58,840 nt of DNA from JALYNX01 sp040902845 (GCA_040902845.1 JBBDWM010000044.1:1-58840), one strand, 5' to 3'; positions 7,994 to 17,095 are shown, counted from the first letter of the stretch. Made by a program: numbers and translations. Notes: generated by a model not told the origin, from the letters alone.

Positions 7994-8899
7994 TCAATCG
8001 AGAAGGCGGAGCACCTCACCCATCTCCTCCACCGTGCTCGAGTCGATCGGATCGAGACACAACTGAACAGTCCCGACCCCGGCTTCGGCGTACTCCCGCA
8101 AGAGCTGGGCCAACTCCTCCCGGGACCCGGTTTGAGCCCTGTCAGATTCGATCACACCCACACCTGTGATCCGACCCGATCCCCCGGGCAGTTGGATGTA
8201 GACGGCGGCCGTCTTCTCGAGCTCGCCCGGGCCCCGCCCCGCGGTGACACAGGCGGTGTCGATCTGGGCCAGAAGGGGGCGCAGGCCCGCCACGTCGTTG
8301 CCGAACGATGAGTGCCACGTATTCCAGAGCGCCACATAGGGGAGGGTGATTCCCAGCATCCGGGCGCCATTTGAACCAACGAGGAGCGGGAGGCCGGGCC
8401 TCGCTCGTGGTACCAGCTCACAGTCCTTGACCGTGTAGTAGGCGCCTTCGAAATCGATGTGCCCATCAGTGAGGAGGGTTCGGATGATGGTGAACGCCTC
8501 CTCGAATCGATCGACACGGTGATCGAAGGGGAAGCCAAAACCTTCGTACTCGACACGGTTCCACCCGGCACCCAGCCCGAGAATCAGCCGCCCACCCGAG
8601 ATCTCATCGACCGTAGCCGCCTTCTTCGCCAACATCGCCGGAGCATGGAAAGAAGTGGAAGCCACCAGTGGCCCGAGGCTGACCCTCTCGGTCGCCTCCC
8701 CGAGTGCCGCCAGCAAGGACCAGGCTTCCCAAGGTCCCCGTACCCCGTGTGTCTCGTCGCGATAAAGGAGATGATCACCGAGCCAGACCGAGTCGAATCC
8801 GACCGTCTCTGCGGTTCGTGCCACGTCACGTATCTCGGCCCAACCGATTTCCCTCTCCACCTCCGGGAGTTGCACCCCAACCTTGAGCTTGTCTGGCAT
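7994..8899 (-). CDS. LLM class, probably F420-dependent, oxidoreductase
   Basis: Luciferase-like TIM barrel of about 301 residues: LKVGVQLPEVEREIGWAEIR, FDSVWLGDHLLY, RVSLGPLVASTSFHAPAMLA, GGRLILGLGAGWNRVEYEGFGFP and VPRARPGLPLLVGSNG are family signatures. The substrate is not predictable. The start is taken as the ATG at 8899; ATG 8908 lies in a run of GGCGCC repeats and is also possible. It is just upstream of the PEBP-like gene on the same strand and likely cotranscribed. Confidence 0.88.
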   Translation of the reverse strand: MPDKLKVGVQLPEVEREIGWAEIRDVARTAETVGFDSVWLGDHLLYRDETHGVRGPWEAWSLLAALGEATERVSLGPLVASTSFHAPAMLAKKAATVDEISGGRLILGLGAGWNRVEYEGFGFPFDHRVDRFEEAFTIIRTLLTDGHIDFEGAYYTVKDCELVPRARPGLPLLVGSNGARMLGITLPYVALWNTWHSSFGNDVAGLRPLLAQIDTACVTAGRGPGELEKTAAVYIQLPGGSGRITGVGVIESDRAQTGSREELAQLLREYAEAGVGTVQLCLDPIDSSTVEEMGEVLRLLD

Positions 8900-9120
8900 G
8901 GGCGCCATCGTACGGCGCCATACGGCGCCCTTCGGCACCCGTTTTCAGGATCGCGAGAGCGGAGCAGGGATCAGAGCGTGAGTTTGAGAACCATCACTGT
9001 GACCGTCGCCAGAACCAGCAACGTGTCGATGAAAAGGTGGCGAGCCTCCCGGTAGCAATGTCGCGGCAACCAAAGCTATCGAATTGGCAATGCCCTATCG
9101 CGGCATACCATCGCGGCCTC

Positions 9121-9495
9121 ATGCCGAAAGCCAATGAACCACCAGGGTGTCGTGACACTGCGATAGCCACCGGCTTTCTTTTGGGCTTCGGGATCGTCAT
9201 GTTCGCCATCGGGTTGACCCTGATCAACCGTGACAATTGCACCGGTGCCTGTGAGATCGCCGGTCTGAGCCTGCTCTATGCCGGAGGCCCGGTCTCGGCG
9301 ATCATCGGCTTCTTCACCGACACGGTCGTGGTTGCCTGGCCTCTCGATGTGACACTCTGGGTGGTGCTCGGTTTCGGGGTGGCGCGGTGGGCCGGAAACC
9401 GTGATCGGCGCCCCCTCGGGCCCGCCCTGGTTGTCCTGATTCTCTTCGTGGCCTACGGACTAGTCCTTTCGCAGTTCGTCGAATTGACCGTTTAG
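9121..9495 (+). CDS. Small multi-pass membrane protein of unknown function
   Basis: A 124-residue protein with three or four hydrophobic helices (GFLLGFGIVMFAIGLTLI, SLLYAGGPVSAIIGFF, VTLWVVLGFGVARW, LVVLILFVAYGLVLS). There is a Cys pair in NCTGACEI between helices 1 and 2. I do not recognise a family. The start is chosen at ATG 9121; TACCAT lies 9 nt before it. The preceding region (8900-9120) has no confident gene; a minus-strand reading frame of about 33 codons ending at 8970 encodes one hydrophobic helix but lacks other support. Confidence 0.6.
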   Translation: MPKANEPPGCRDTAIATGFLLGFGIVMFAIGLTLINRDNCTGACEIAGLSLLYAGGPVSAIIGFFTDTVVVAWPLDVTLWVVLGFGVARWAGNRDRRPLGPALVVLILFVAYGLVLSQFVELTV

Positions 9496-9526
9496 GAAAT
9501 CCCCGCATCACCTACCGTGAAAGGCG

Positions 9527-9874
9527 ATGCAAAGATCGCCCGCAGTTCGCACCACCTCTCTCGCCCTGGCCGTCGTGGCTACGGCGCTCGCCCTGAGCAC
9601 CACTGCCTTGTTCCAGGCGTCCCGCCCGGGCGGCGATCTTGCCCCTTCAGGTGGCTCCGAGAACCTGATCCAGATCCTCCAGGGGAACCAGAACGTCCTT
9701 TGGACCTCCCTATCGGGGAGCGTCACCAGCTATGTCGCGCAGGGTTGGCCCTCGACGTCTGGCGGCAACGAGCTTGGCGGTGCCTTGGTGATGGAACGCC
9801 CGGAGAACAGTGAGGCAGGTGTCATCGATTTCGGTGAGAAGCCGATGACCCTCCGGTTCGAAATCGACGGTTAG
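9527..9874 (+). CDS. Small exported or membrane-anchored protein, unknown
   Basis: A 115-residue protein with a basic start and one hydrophobic segment (TTSLALAVVATALALSTTALF) acting as signal peptide or anchor, followed by a polar Ser/Gly/Asn-rich domain ending TLRFEIDG. AAAGG precedes the ATG. No family is recognised. It overlaps the M16 peptidase stop by 4 bp in convergent orientation. Confidence 0.55.
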   Translation: MQRSPAVRTTSLALAVVATALALSTTALFQASRPGGDLAPSGGSENLIQILQGNQNVLWTSLSGSVTSYVAQGWPSTSGGNELGGALVMERPENSEAGVIDFGEKPMTLRFEIDG

Positions 9875-11124
9875 GCGACCAGGTAGGCCTCGAGGTCGGC
9901 CTCATCGAACGGGCCGACGGCACCGAGGACTCGCTCGCCCGTGAAGAGGTCGATCGAGATCCCCTGAACATCCTCCAGTGTCACCGCTTCGAGCTTGGCG
10001 AGTCTCTCGTCGACAGACAGATGAGGCATTCCCGAGAGCTCGTCACGTCCGAGACGGACCATCCTGCTGTTGGGGTCCTCGAGTGAGAGCGCCAGCCCGC
10101 CACGCATGGAGCCCTTCGCCCGCTCCAACTCCTCGGGTGTGATTCCCTCGGCCACCACCTTCGACAGTTCGTCACGAATCACGTTGAGAGCGGTGTCGGC
10201 CTGACTGGGCGTGGTTCCCACATAGACCCCCCAGGCTCCGGCATCGGCGTAGGCGAGTTTGAAACCGTAAACGGCATAGGCGAGCCCTCGCTCCTCACGG
10301 ACCTCACGGAAGAGACGGGACGACATGCCAGAGCCCACCACATGATTCATCACCTCGAAGGCCCAACGTCTCTCATCGGATCGATGGAGTCCCTTGCCGC
10401 CCAGCACGATGTGGGCCTGTTCGGTGTCTCGACGTGTGATCGACACCGATGAAACCGGGGTGTTCGACCCGAATTCGTGATCGACAGAATCCCCCGACCA
10501 GTCGCCGAACCGTGACGACACCATCTCGACCACAGTCTCGTGCTCGAGGGATCCGGCGCCTGCCACCACCATCGAGCCGGCGCCATAGCGACGCTTCCAA
10601 TAGCCGAGGATGTCATCGCGGGACATGCCCCTGATCGACTCGCGGGTCCCCAGCACCGGCGCTTCCAACGGATGACTGGCGAAGATGGCCGTGGTGAAGT
10701 TCTCGAAGGCGACGTCGTCGGGGTCGTCCTCGTTCATGTTGATCTCCTCGATGACGACCTGACGCTCAGCATCGATCTCGTTCTGGCGGAACGCCGGCTT
10801 CTGGATCATCTCGGAGAGGACGTCGAACCCGGTCGCCAGGTCCTGGTCGAGGAGCCGGGTCCAGTAACAGGTGTTCTCCTTGGAGGTGAAGGCATTCGAC
10901 TCGGCGCCTATCGAGTCGAAGATCTCAGAGACCTCGCGGGCGGACAAGGTCTCGGAGCCCTTGAACAACAGATGCTCGAGGAAGTGCGACGCCCCCTGCT
11001 CGTTAGCGAGCTCGTCCCGGGTACCGGTGTCCACCCAACACCCGAGGGCGATCGATCGCAGAGAGGGCATGGGCTCGGTGATTACGCGGATCCCATTGGG
11101 AAGTGTTGTCAGGTCGTAGTGCAC
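9871..11124 (-). CDS. M16 family zinc peptidase (insulinase/processing-peptidase-like)
   Basis: The 417-residue protein has the inverted zinc motif HxxEH at His47-Glu50-His51 (GASHFLEHLLFKG) and a downstream acidic helix for the third ligand. The C-terminal half has the second M16 domain (RRWAFEVMNHVVGSGMSSRLFREVREERGLAYAVY), including the substrate-binding R..Y region. Single-chain proteins of this length are typical bacterial M16B peptidases that form dimers; substrates are unknown. The start GTG at 11124 lies 6 nt after TAGACT, suggesting a leaderless transcript. Confidence 0.93.
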   Translation of the reverse strand: MHYDLTTLPNGIRVITEPMPSLRSIALGCWVDTGTRDELANEQGASHFLEHLLFKGSETLSAREVSEIFDSIGAESNAFTSKENTCYWTRLLDQDLATGFDVLSEMIQKPAFRQNEIDAERQVVIEEINMNEDDPDDVAFENFTTAIFASHPLEAPVLGTRESIRGMSRDDILGYWKRRYGAGSMVVAGAGSLEHETVVEMVSSRFGDWSGDSVDHEFGSNTPVSSVSITRRDTEQAHIVLGGKGLHRSDERRWAFEVMNHVVGSGMSSRLFREVREERGLAYAVYGFKLAYADAGAWGVYVGTTPSQADTALNVIRDELSKVVAEGITPEELERAKGSMRGGLALSLEDPNSRMVRLGRDELSGMPHLSVDERLAKLEAVTLEDVQGISIDLFTGERVLGAVGPFDEADLEAYLVA

Positions 11125-11130
11125 GCCGGG

Positions 11131-11136
11131 AGTCTA
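11131..11136 (-). promoter_or_regulatory. -10 hexamer TAGACT for the M16 gene (leaderless)
   Basis: TAGACT on the minus strand ends 6 nt before the GTG start of the M16 gene, placing the predicted transcript start at the start codon. No convincing -35 box was seen. Confidence 0.5.
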
Positions 11137-11163
11137 TGGGCCTTCGGCCCCTAGACCGCGACC

Positions 11164-11253
11164 CGCAGAACGTAGAACGCAGAACGCAAAACGCAAAACG
11201 TAATGCGTTATGCGTACAACGAGTGTCAAACCCGGCGAAGCCAGGTTTGACAC
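11164..11253. repeat. Heptamer tandem array followed by a hairpin
   Basis: Eight consecutive 7-bp units (CGCAGAA, CGTAGAA, CGCAGAA, CGCAAAA twice, CGTAATG, CGTTATG, CGTACAA) run from 11164 to 11219. A hairpin follows with perfect 10-bp arms GTGTCAAACC (11223-11232) and GGTTTGACAC (11244-11253) and an inner GGC-GAA-GCC. It ends 20 bp before the VWA gene. The same layout recurs at 26795-26899. Confidence 0.85.
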
Positions 11254-11273
11254 TGGTGAGACAATGACCCGCT

Positions 11274-13364
11274 ATGCGCGGACGCGAACAGACCTTTCTC
11301 TCCGATCTGATCGGCCCCGAGGAACGGGCGATCGAGGCTGTCGTGAGCCGTTATCAGAGGGTGGCGCCGGCCGTCACCCGATTCGCCCGAACCCTCGCCA
11401 AGAACCCAAATCTCAGGGTACGGCTCGGGTCAGAGGCGGCGGCTTCGGATGACGAAGTGGTCTGTGACCCCCGGATCTTCCAGGCCGCCTACACCCGCAA
11501 CGCCCCGGTGACCCCGGACGAGGTTGCGCTGGCCTCCGCTCTCCACGAGGTCATGCATCTGGTGACCACCAATCTCGATGAGACCCGGGAAGTTCCGGAG
11601 GGCTGGCCGATCGAGGGTGACAACCCACCAGACGGGGCCGTTGACGTTCTGACCGCCCTGGAACGGACCAATCGCCCGGTGGCCGAGATCCTGTTCTTCT
11701 CTCTCGAAGATGCCCGCCAGGAACGCCAAGGGCTTGCGGTCTACCCGGGGGCCCGATCGGTGCTCGCCGACCTCTACATGTCGTCGCTGGCGCATGCTAT
11801 CTCCCGTTCCGGTGCCTTGAGCCAGTTCGTACTCGGGTGCTTCCTCCTCACCGGCGGCTATGTGGAACGCGACATCCTGGAACGGCGGTTCGAGGCCAAC
11901 GCCGCAATGGCTCTCGACGACGGGTCCCAACATTGCGAGATGGCCGCCGAGGCCGGGGACCCCTGGGAGGTCGCCCAACTCGCCCTCGAGCTCGAGGCAA
12001 TCGCCCGAGCTAATGGCCTGCTGACGGAGGTGCCCGGATCGGCGACCAATGCCCAACATCAGCTCGCCCAACGCGGGGATGCGGAGAAGGCAGCCGAGGG
12101 GGTGGACAGCGTGCGCTTGATCTCACCCATCGTCACCGACGCCGACTCCTACCAGGACACGAGACGCTCCGCCGAGGCCCGTTCCGGGATCTCGGATCGC
12201 CGGGGCGCCTCGGACATTGCAGGCGAGGACTCGACCGACCAGTTGCTGCGGGTCAGTCAGGCCCCGGACGTCTTCCTCCCCACCGGACAGGGCGGGAAGG
12301 TGGTGGTCACTCCGATACCGGCGAGTTTCGCCCGTTTCTCCGAAGAGGGCCTGGCCTCGCTTCGATCGGCTTCGAGACGGTGGGATGTCGCCCAGCGGAG
12401 GGTGTCGGGAGAGCTCTTTCCTTTGTTCACGGCCAATCAGCGACGCGGCTTGAGGTCCGGTTACGACCAGGGCGACGTGTCACCGCACGCCGCCCTCTTC
12501 ATCGGGGCGGGTCTCTACCAGCGGCTGTACGAACGACGAGCGGTGCGGACCAGGCGTGAATACGCAGTCTCTTTGCTGGTCGATGCCTCGGCGTCCATGC
12601 TGAGCCCGAGACGAAACCCGGGGGCCAAATCATCCTGGGCAATGCCGGCTGCCCTCCTGGGAGCGTGGACCATGGCCCGTCTATGCGAGGAGCTTCAGAT
12701 CGACTTCGAGGTGGCATTGTTCAACCGCGGCTTCGCGGCCGGGCCGGACGACACCGAGCACAGCTACCGGCACAAACGCTCGTCCGCCGCGGCCGGGCTC
12801 AAGCAGACACACGGCACAGCCGCCGACCGTCTCACTTTGACGGTCAATCACTATCTGGTCAAACCCTTCGAGCGCCGGTGGCGAGAATCAGAGCCGACCT
12901 TGGCCGGACTCTTCTACACGGCCGCCGAGCCGAGAGCGGCCGCCACCCTGGCGCGTCGTGATCCCAAGACGTCCCCTCCCGTCTCCCTATTCGAGAAGGC
13001 GGCAAACGTCGACGAGTTCAACGTGATCCATGCCGCCGAGCGAATGGCCCGTCTCGGGGCCCAGGTCAGAGTCCTGATGGTGCTGGCCGACGGGATGACC
13101 CGTGGATCGGTGGAAGCCCTCGCCAAGTCGGTCGCGGCCGTCGAGGGCGGGGGGACCACCGTTATCGGGCTCGGAATCGGTGACCACACGGTTGACCTCG
13201 CCTATCGCCGTCACGAGGTGGTGGAGCAGCCCGAGGGCCTGGCCCAGGCGATGATCGACGGCACCCGAAGTGCTTTGCGGCGCAGTCTCGCCTTGTGGGG
13301 CATGGACACCTGGTGGCTGCGCGCTCCTGACCACCGAACCAGACAGGAGAGATCCATTGCCTGA
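11274..13364 (+). CDS. CobT-like VWA protein with HExxH metal-site domain
   Basis: The 696-residue protein has two regions. The N-terminal half has a metalloprotease-like HEVMH at 91-95 and SLEDARQE at 143-150, the arrangement seen in CobT-type proteins. The C-terminal half is a von Willebrand A domain with an intact MIDAS, DASAS at 437-441. The middle (about 260-330) is polar and low complexity. CobT proteins pair with CobS-type AAA ATPases in chelatase or MoxR-like remodelling machines, and here the CobS-like gene follows with overlap. No cobalamin gene is nearby, so cobalt insertion is not implied. GACAAT lies 8 nt before the ATG. Confidence 0.82.
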   Translation: MRGREQTFLSDLIGPEERAIEAVVSRYQRVAPAVTRFARTLAKNPNLRVRLGSEAAASDDEVVCDPRIFQAAYTRNAPVTPDEVALASALHEVMHLVTTNLDETREVPEGWPIEGDNPPDGAVDVLTALERTNRPVAEILFFSLEDARQERQGLAVYPGARSVLADLYMSSLAHAISRSGALSQFVLGCFLLTGGYVERDILERRFEANAAMALDDGSQHCEMAAEAGDPWEVAQLALELEAIARANGLLTEVPGSATNAQHQLAQRGDAEKAAEGVDSVRLISPIVTDADSYQDTRRSAEARSGISDRRGASDIAGEDSTDQLLRVSQAPDVFLPTGQGGKVVVTPIPASFARFSEEGLASLRSASRRWDVAQRRVSGELFPLFTANQRRGLRSGYDQGDVSPHAALFIGAGLYQRLYERRAVRTRREYAVSLLVDASASMLSPRRNPGAKSSWAMPAALLGAWTMARLCEELQIDFEVALFNRGFAAGPDDTEHSYRHKRSSAAAGLKQTHGTAADRLTLTVNHYLVKPFERRWRESEPTLAGLFYTAAEPRAAATLARRDPKTSPPVSLFEKAANVDEFNVIHAAERMARLGAQVRVLMVLADGMTRGSVEALAKSVAAVEGGGTTVIGLGIGDHTVDLAYRRHEVVEQPEGLAQAMIDGTRSALRRSLALWGMDTWWLRAPDHRTRQERSIA

Positions 13365-14346
13365 GACAGCCACCTTCCACGACCCGAGCGGAGAGGGCCC
13401 GACCATCGAGTTGGCCCGATTCGAGATACCCAAGGGTCTCGATGACAGGGATCTGCGGATACGCAAGATCCCGGAGCCGGATCCCTATTACATCGATCTC
13501 GGAATGCTCTACCGCTTCGCCCAGATCGAACAGGCGAGACGCTCTGGTGCCCCTGGTCTCGTGCCTCTTCATGTGGCCGTCCGTGGCCATATGGGGACAG
13601 GCAAAGACCACGATATCGAGCAGTTCGCGGCGGCGATGGGACTCCCCTACTTTCGGATCCCCCTCACCGGTGAAGTCCGCGACGTGACCCTGATCGGCTC
13701 CACCCGGCTGCATGGTGACGGCAAGGGCGGCACCGAGAGTCGCTGGGAGGATGGGGACATCACCCGCGCCCTGCGCGGGCCTTCGCTGCTCAATCTCTCC
13801 GAGTTGAACGCCGCCGGCGCCGAGACTCTGTTCGCCCTCCACGGTCTCCTGGACCGTTACGCCGCCCTCGACCTCCCGCACGGGGAGACGGTCGCCCTTC
13901 GTGACGATGTCCGCATCTTCGGCACCATGAACCCAACCGATCTTCGCGACTACGCCGGCACCCAGACATTGAACAAGGCCTTTGCCGACCGCTGGGTGAT
14001 CTGGGAGAAGAGCTTCCCGGGAAGTGAGCAGGTCGAGGCGATGTTGACCCGCCGCTATCCGGAGTTGAAGCCAGAATACGTGGAGGCGATCGCTCGGTTG
14101 GCGGTCGAGGTCAACGCCTCCTTCGAGGCCCAGGACACCGGGATTCGGGTGGAAACCCCGCTCTCGTTGCGCTCGATCCTCGACCGGATCCCCACGGGCC
14201 TCATCGTCTACAAAGGTGGCTCCGACCCTCTGCGCGCCACCTGGGAGGAGTATGTACTCCCTCATGTCGACCTGTTCGACCGGGATCACTACGAGACGGT
14301 GTGGAATGCTGTGGTCAGAAAGGGCCCTTCGGTCAGTCCGTTCTGA
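13357..14346 (+). CDS. CobS/MoxR-like AAA protein with altered Walker motifs
   Basis: A protein of about 329 residues, partner of the preceding VWA protein. The start is a TTG at 13357, overlapping the VWA stop by 8 bp and preceded by GGAGA. The AAA fold is clear: P-loop region GHMGTGKDHDIEQ (77-89), then LLNLSELNAAGAETLFALHGLLD, sensor-1 FGTMNPTDLRDYAGT and LNKAFADRW. The P-loop Ser/Thr after Lys83 is Asp84, and the Walker B Asp is Ser148, while Glu149 remains. ATP hydrolysis may therefore be weak or lost. The usual role would be to remodel a client selected by the VWA protein. Confidence 0.85.
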   Translation: MPETATFHDPSGEGPTIELARFEIPKGLDDRDLRIRKIPEPDPYYIDLGMLYRFAQIEQARRSGAPGLVPLHVAVRGHMGTGKDHDIEQFAAAMGLPYFRIPLTGEVRDVTLIGSTRLHGDGKGGTESRWEDGDITRALRGPSLLNLSELNAAGAETLFALHGLLDRYAALDLPHGETVALRDDVRIFGTMNPTDLRDYAGTQTLNKAFADRWVIWEKSFPGSEQVEAMLTRRYPELKPEYVEAIARLAVEVNASFEAQDTGIRVETPLSLRSILDRIPTGLIVYKGGSDPLRATWEEYVLPHVDLFDRDHYETVWNAVVRKGPSVSPF

Positions 14347-14442
14347 CCTCTCCCTCCAGCGAATGAGTGAGGTGGGGGGAGTACCGCCGAAGGCGGGGAG
14401 GGGGGCCCCTATGTCGCGAGAGGCCGTATAACGTCGAAGTCG

Positions 14443-15525
14443 ATGGCCTACGACCTGGGGAACCCTGGACTCGACGAGAAGGTGCGGGAGCTGATCGCTG
14501 CCACCTCGACCCACGGCAACGAGGAGCTGATCGCCGAGCTGGTCACCACAGTTCTCAAGCTGCATCGCGATGGAGCCAGCAGGGCCGACCTCCGGATGAT
14601 GAACACGACATTGAAGGAGATGCGCTACTCCAATCTCGTCTTCTCCCGTCACCGAGAGCCCAAGGTCACAATCTACGGATCGGCCCGTCTCGCCGAGCAA
14701 GACCCCAACTACCGTCTTGCCGAGGAATTCGCGGCCAGGATCGTGACCAGGGGATGGGGGGTCATCACCGGCGCCGGGCCCGGGATCATGGAGGCAGGCA
14801 CCCGGGGAGCCGGCCAGGACCGCTCGTACGGGGTGAATATCCGACTGCCATTCGAGGCGGCCGCGAACCGCTATCTCGACGAACTACGGACCGTCAATTT
14901 CAAGTACTTCTTCACCCGCAAGCTGGCCTTTGTCAAGGAATCTCATGCCTTCGCCATCCTGCCCGGTGGCTGGGGAACCCTGGATGAGGCCTTCGAGCTC
15001 CTCACTCTTATCCAGACCGGGAAGAGCGACCTGCATCCGATCGTCCTCCTCGAGGCCCCCGACACCAACTATTGGGCCCCGATGATCGACTTCATCAAGG
15101 AGCATCAACTGCGGCGCGGGCTGATCTCGGGCACCGACCTTGCCCTGTTCTTCCACACCACCGACCCGGTCGAGGCCTGCGAGCACATCTGGCATTTCTA
15201 CGCCAATTACCAATCGCAACGTTACGCCGGGGGCAAGTTGATCCTTCGTCTCGTCCGCGGCCCGGATGAAGCCCAACTCGAAGAGTTGAACCGGGAGTTT
15301 GCCGACATCGTGGTCGAGGGCGAGATCGAACGGGCCGAGCCTGCTCCAGCCGAGATCAGCGACGCCGACGCACTGGATGTCGATCGCATCGCCTTCGTGT
15401 TCGACCGCCGCCAATTCGGCCGTCTCCGCCAGCTAATCGACCACCTCAACGACCTGGTCGGGACACCGGAGACCTTCACACTGCCCGAGCCGATGACCGA
15501 GGAGCAGGCGGAAAGACCCTGGTGA
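14443..15525 (+). CDS. LOG-family protein (nucleotide 5'-monophosphate nucleosidase-like)
   Basis: The 360-residue Rossmann-fold protein has the LOG/TIGR00730 signatures GWGVITGAGPGIMEAGTRGA and LPGGWGTLDEAFELLTLIQTGK (PGGxGTxxE). LOG proteins cleave nucleoside monophosphates to base and ribose 5-phosphate; long bacterial forms resemble PpnN. Extra N-terminal (~80 residues) and C-terminal (~100 residues) parts are helical and of unknown role. It lies about 97 bp after the AAA gene; the gap has a CCGCC-GAA-GGCGG hairpin, and TATAAC lies 10 nt before the ATG. Confidence 0.85.
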   Translation: MAYDLGNPGLDEKVRELIAATSTHGNEELIAELVTTVLKLHRDGASRADLRMMNTTLKEMRYSNLVFSRHREPKVTIYGSARLAEQDPNYRLAEEFAARIVTRGWGVITGAGPGIMEAGTRGAGQDRSYGVNIRLPFEAAANRYLDELRTVNFKYFFTRKLAFVKESHAFAILPGGWGTLDEAFELLTLIQTGKSDLHPIVLLEAPDTNYWAPMIDFIKEHQLRRGLISGTDLALFFHTTDPVEACEHIWHFYANYQSQRYAGGKLILRLVRGPDEAQLEELNREFADIVVEGEIERAEPAPAEISDADALDVDRIAFVFDRRQFGRLRQLIDHLNDLVGTPETFTLPEPMTEEQAERPW

Positions 15526-15563
15526 GAGGTAGTTTCGCCTGGGAATAGCTTGCGGAGGGCTAC

Positions 15564-15569
15564 TAACAT
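15564..15569 (+). promoter_or_regulatory. -10 hexamer TAACAT (leaderless)
   Basis: TAACAT ends 6 nt before the GTG start at 15576, the spacing expected for a leaderless transcript. Confidence 0.45.
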
Positions 15570-15575
15570 TGGGAC

Positions 15576-16307
15576 GTGCGCGACATCCTCTCCGACCTGG
15601 TAGCCGAGCAGCAGTTCCTGGATCAGTCCCTGCAGAGGATTCCGATCAAGGTCTGGGACATGGTCACTCCCTCCAAACCGTGGACTGTGCGCGACACGAT
15701 TGCCCACCTCGCCGACTTCGAGGAGCTGGCAGCAGACACCATTGCCGGGGGCAACATGCTCCAACGCTGGCGCAACGCCTTGGACCTCGACGCCCTTCGC
15801 AAGGAGGCGATCAAAAAGGGGCGGGCCATGCGGCCACAGGATGTCATCGAATGGTGGCGGGGCGGTCGGGCCAAGGTCGTCGAGCCTCTTTCCCACATGG
15901 GCGCGGAGTCGAGGATCGACTGGATCGATGGGGACATGAGCGCACGCACGTTTGCCACGTTCCGTCTCATGGAGACATGGGCTCACGGTCTCGACATCTA
16001 TGCCACTCTCGGCCTCGAGGTCGAGGACACCTCCCGCATCCGTCATGTCTGCTGGCTGGGGTGGAAGACCCTCCCCCACGCCTTCAAAGAGGCCGGTGAG
16101 GACTACGAGCCGGTTCGGGTGGAAGTGATCGGCCCTGGTTACGCCAAATGGGTCTACGGCCCCGCCGACACCAATCAGGTGATCAAGGGCTCCGCCTCGG
16201 ATTGGGCCCGGGTGGCGGTCCGAAGAGGCAAGACCGAGGCCACCCGTCTCAAGTACGAAGGCGAGTACGCCAGAAAAGCCCTCCAGGTAGCCAAGGCCTA
16301 TCTGTGA
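15576..16307 (+). CDS. TIGR03084-like protein of the maleylpyruvate isomerase / DinB fold
   Basis: The 243-residue protein starts with a DinB-like four-helix domain (PWTVRDTIAHLADFEELAA, including a His ligand). A second metal-site helix is FRLMETWAHGLDIYATLG, giving the Glu and His ligands of mycothiol-dependent maleylpyruvate isomerase-type proteins. The C-terminal domain (VRVEVIGPGYAKWVYGPADTNQVIKGSASDWARVAVRR) is the SCP-2-like part of the family. The reaction is unknown. The next gene overlaps by 4 bp (GTGA). Confidence 0.85.
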   Translation: MRDILSDLVAEQQFLDQSLQRIPIKVWDMVTPSKPWTVRDTIAHLADFEELAADTIAGGNMLQRWRNALDLDALRKEAIKKGRAMRPQDVIEWWRGGRAKVVEPLSHMGAESRIDWIDGDMSARTFATFRLMETWAHGLDIYATLGLEVEDTSRIRHVCWLGWKTLPHAFKEAGEDYEPVRVEVIGPGYAKWVYGPADTNQVIKGSASDWARVAVRRGKTEATRLKYEGEYARKALQVAKAYL

Positions 16308-17095
16308 GTGGACTTCCCCACCTGGTGGGGATGATCCATCTGCTTCCTCTTCCCGGGGCGCCACGCTTCAGAGGATCGATCGACGAGGTGCTCGAAACCG
16401 CGGTCTCTGATGCCATGGCCCTTCAAAATGCGGGGTTCCCCGCATTGCTGGTCGAGAACTTCGGTGACGCCCCGTTCCATGCTGATCGAGTCGAGCCGGA
16501 GACTGTGGCAGCCATGACCAGGGCAATCGAAGCGGTCATTGCTGCTACCGGCCTTCCTCTGGGTGTCAATGTCCTTCGCAACGACGCCATGGCGGCGCTG
16601 GGAATCGCTGCGGTCACCGGAGCCAGGTTCATCAGGGTCAATGTCCTGACCGGAGTGATGTACACCGACCAGGGGCCAATCGTGGGCAGGGCGCCTGAGC
16701 TTCTCCGTCGTCGCACCGTGTTGGCCCCCGAGGTCGAGATTTGGGCCGACGTCCTGGTCAAGCACGCCACCCCGCCCCAGGGCCTCGAGCCTCGGCAGGC
16801 AGCCCTGGACACGGTGGAACGCGGCCTCGCCGATGCAGTGATCGTTTCCGGGCCCGGAACGGGCGAAGAGCCGGATGTCGAAATTGCCAGAGCAGTTCGC
16901 TCTGCGGTGCCAAAAGGCACCCGGGTCGTGGTGGGGTCCGGGGCGAATGTGGGCAATCTCGCCAGACTGGTCGACCACGCCGATTCGGTCATCATCGGGT
17001 CAGGTGTCAAGGTCGACAACGACGCCAACAATCGAGTCGACCAACTGAAGGCCGCCGCGTTCGTGGAAGTTGCAGCCGGCCACGGCCTTGTCTGA
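16304..17095 (+). CDS. BtpA/SgcQ family TIM-barrel protein
   Basis: A protein of about 263 residues of the BtpA family: LVGMIHLLPLPGAPRF, ALLVENFGDAPF, PLGVNVLRNDAMAALGIAA, FIRVNVLTGVMYTDQGPIVG, ADVLVKHATP and VVVGSGANVGNLARLV, VIIGSGVKVDNDANNRVD are all present. In cyanobacteria BtpA stabilises photosystem I; in other bacteria the role is unknown, probably sugar or nucleotide phosphate chemistry. The GTG at 16304 overlaps the previous stop by 4 bp, so the two genes are coupled. Confidence 0.9.
   Translation: MSGLPHLVGMIHLLPLPGAPRFRGSIDEVLETAVSDAMALQNAGFPALLVENFGDAPFHADRVEPETVAAMTRAIEAVIAATGLPLGVNVLRNDAMAALGIAAVTGARFIRVNVLTGVMYTDQGPIVGRAPELLRRRTVLAPEVEIWADVLVKHATPPQGLEPRQAALDTVERGLADAVIVSGPGTGEEPDVEIARAVRSAVPKGTRVVVGSGANVGNLARLVDHADSVIIGSGVKVDNDANNRVDQLKAAAFVEVAAGHGLV

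Noticed and set aside
11164..11253. CRISPR-like array at the heptamer repeats
   Set aside because: Units are contiguous 7-mers without unique spacers and no cas gene is nearby.
13162..14700. Minus-strand reading frame of about 512 codons over the AAA and LOG genes
   Set aside because: It spans two plus-strand genes with clear motifs and shows no domain of its own.
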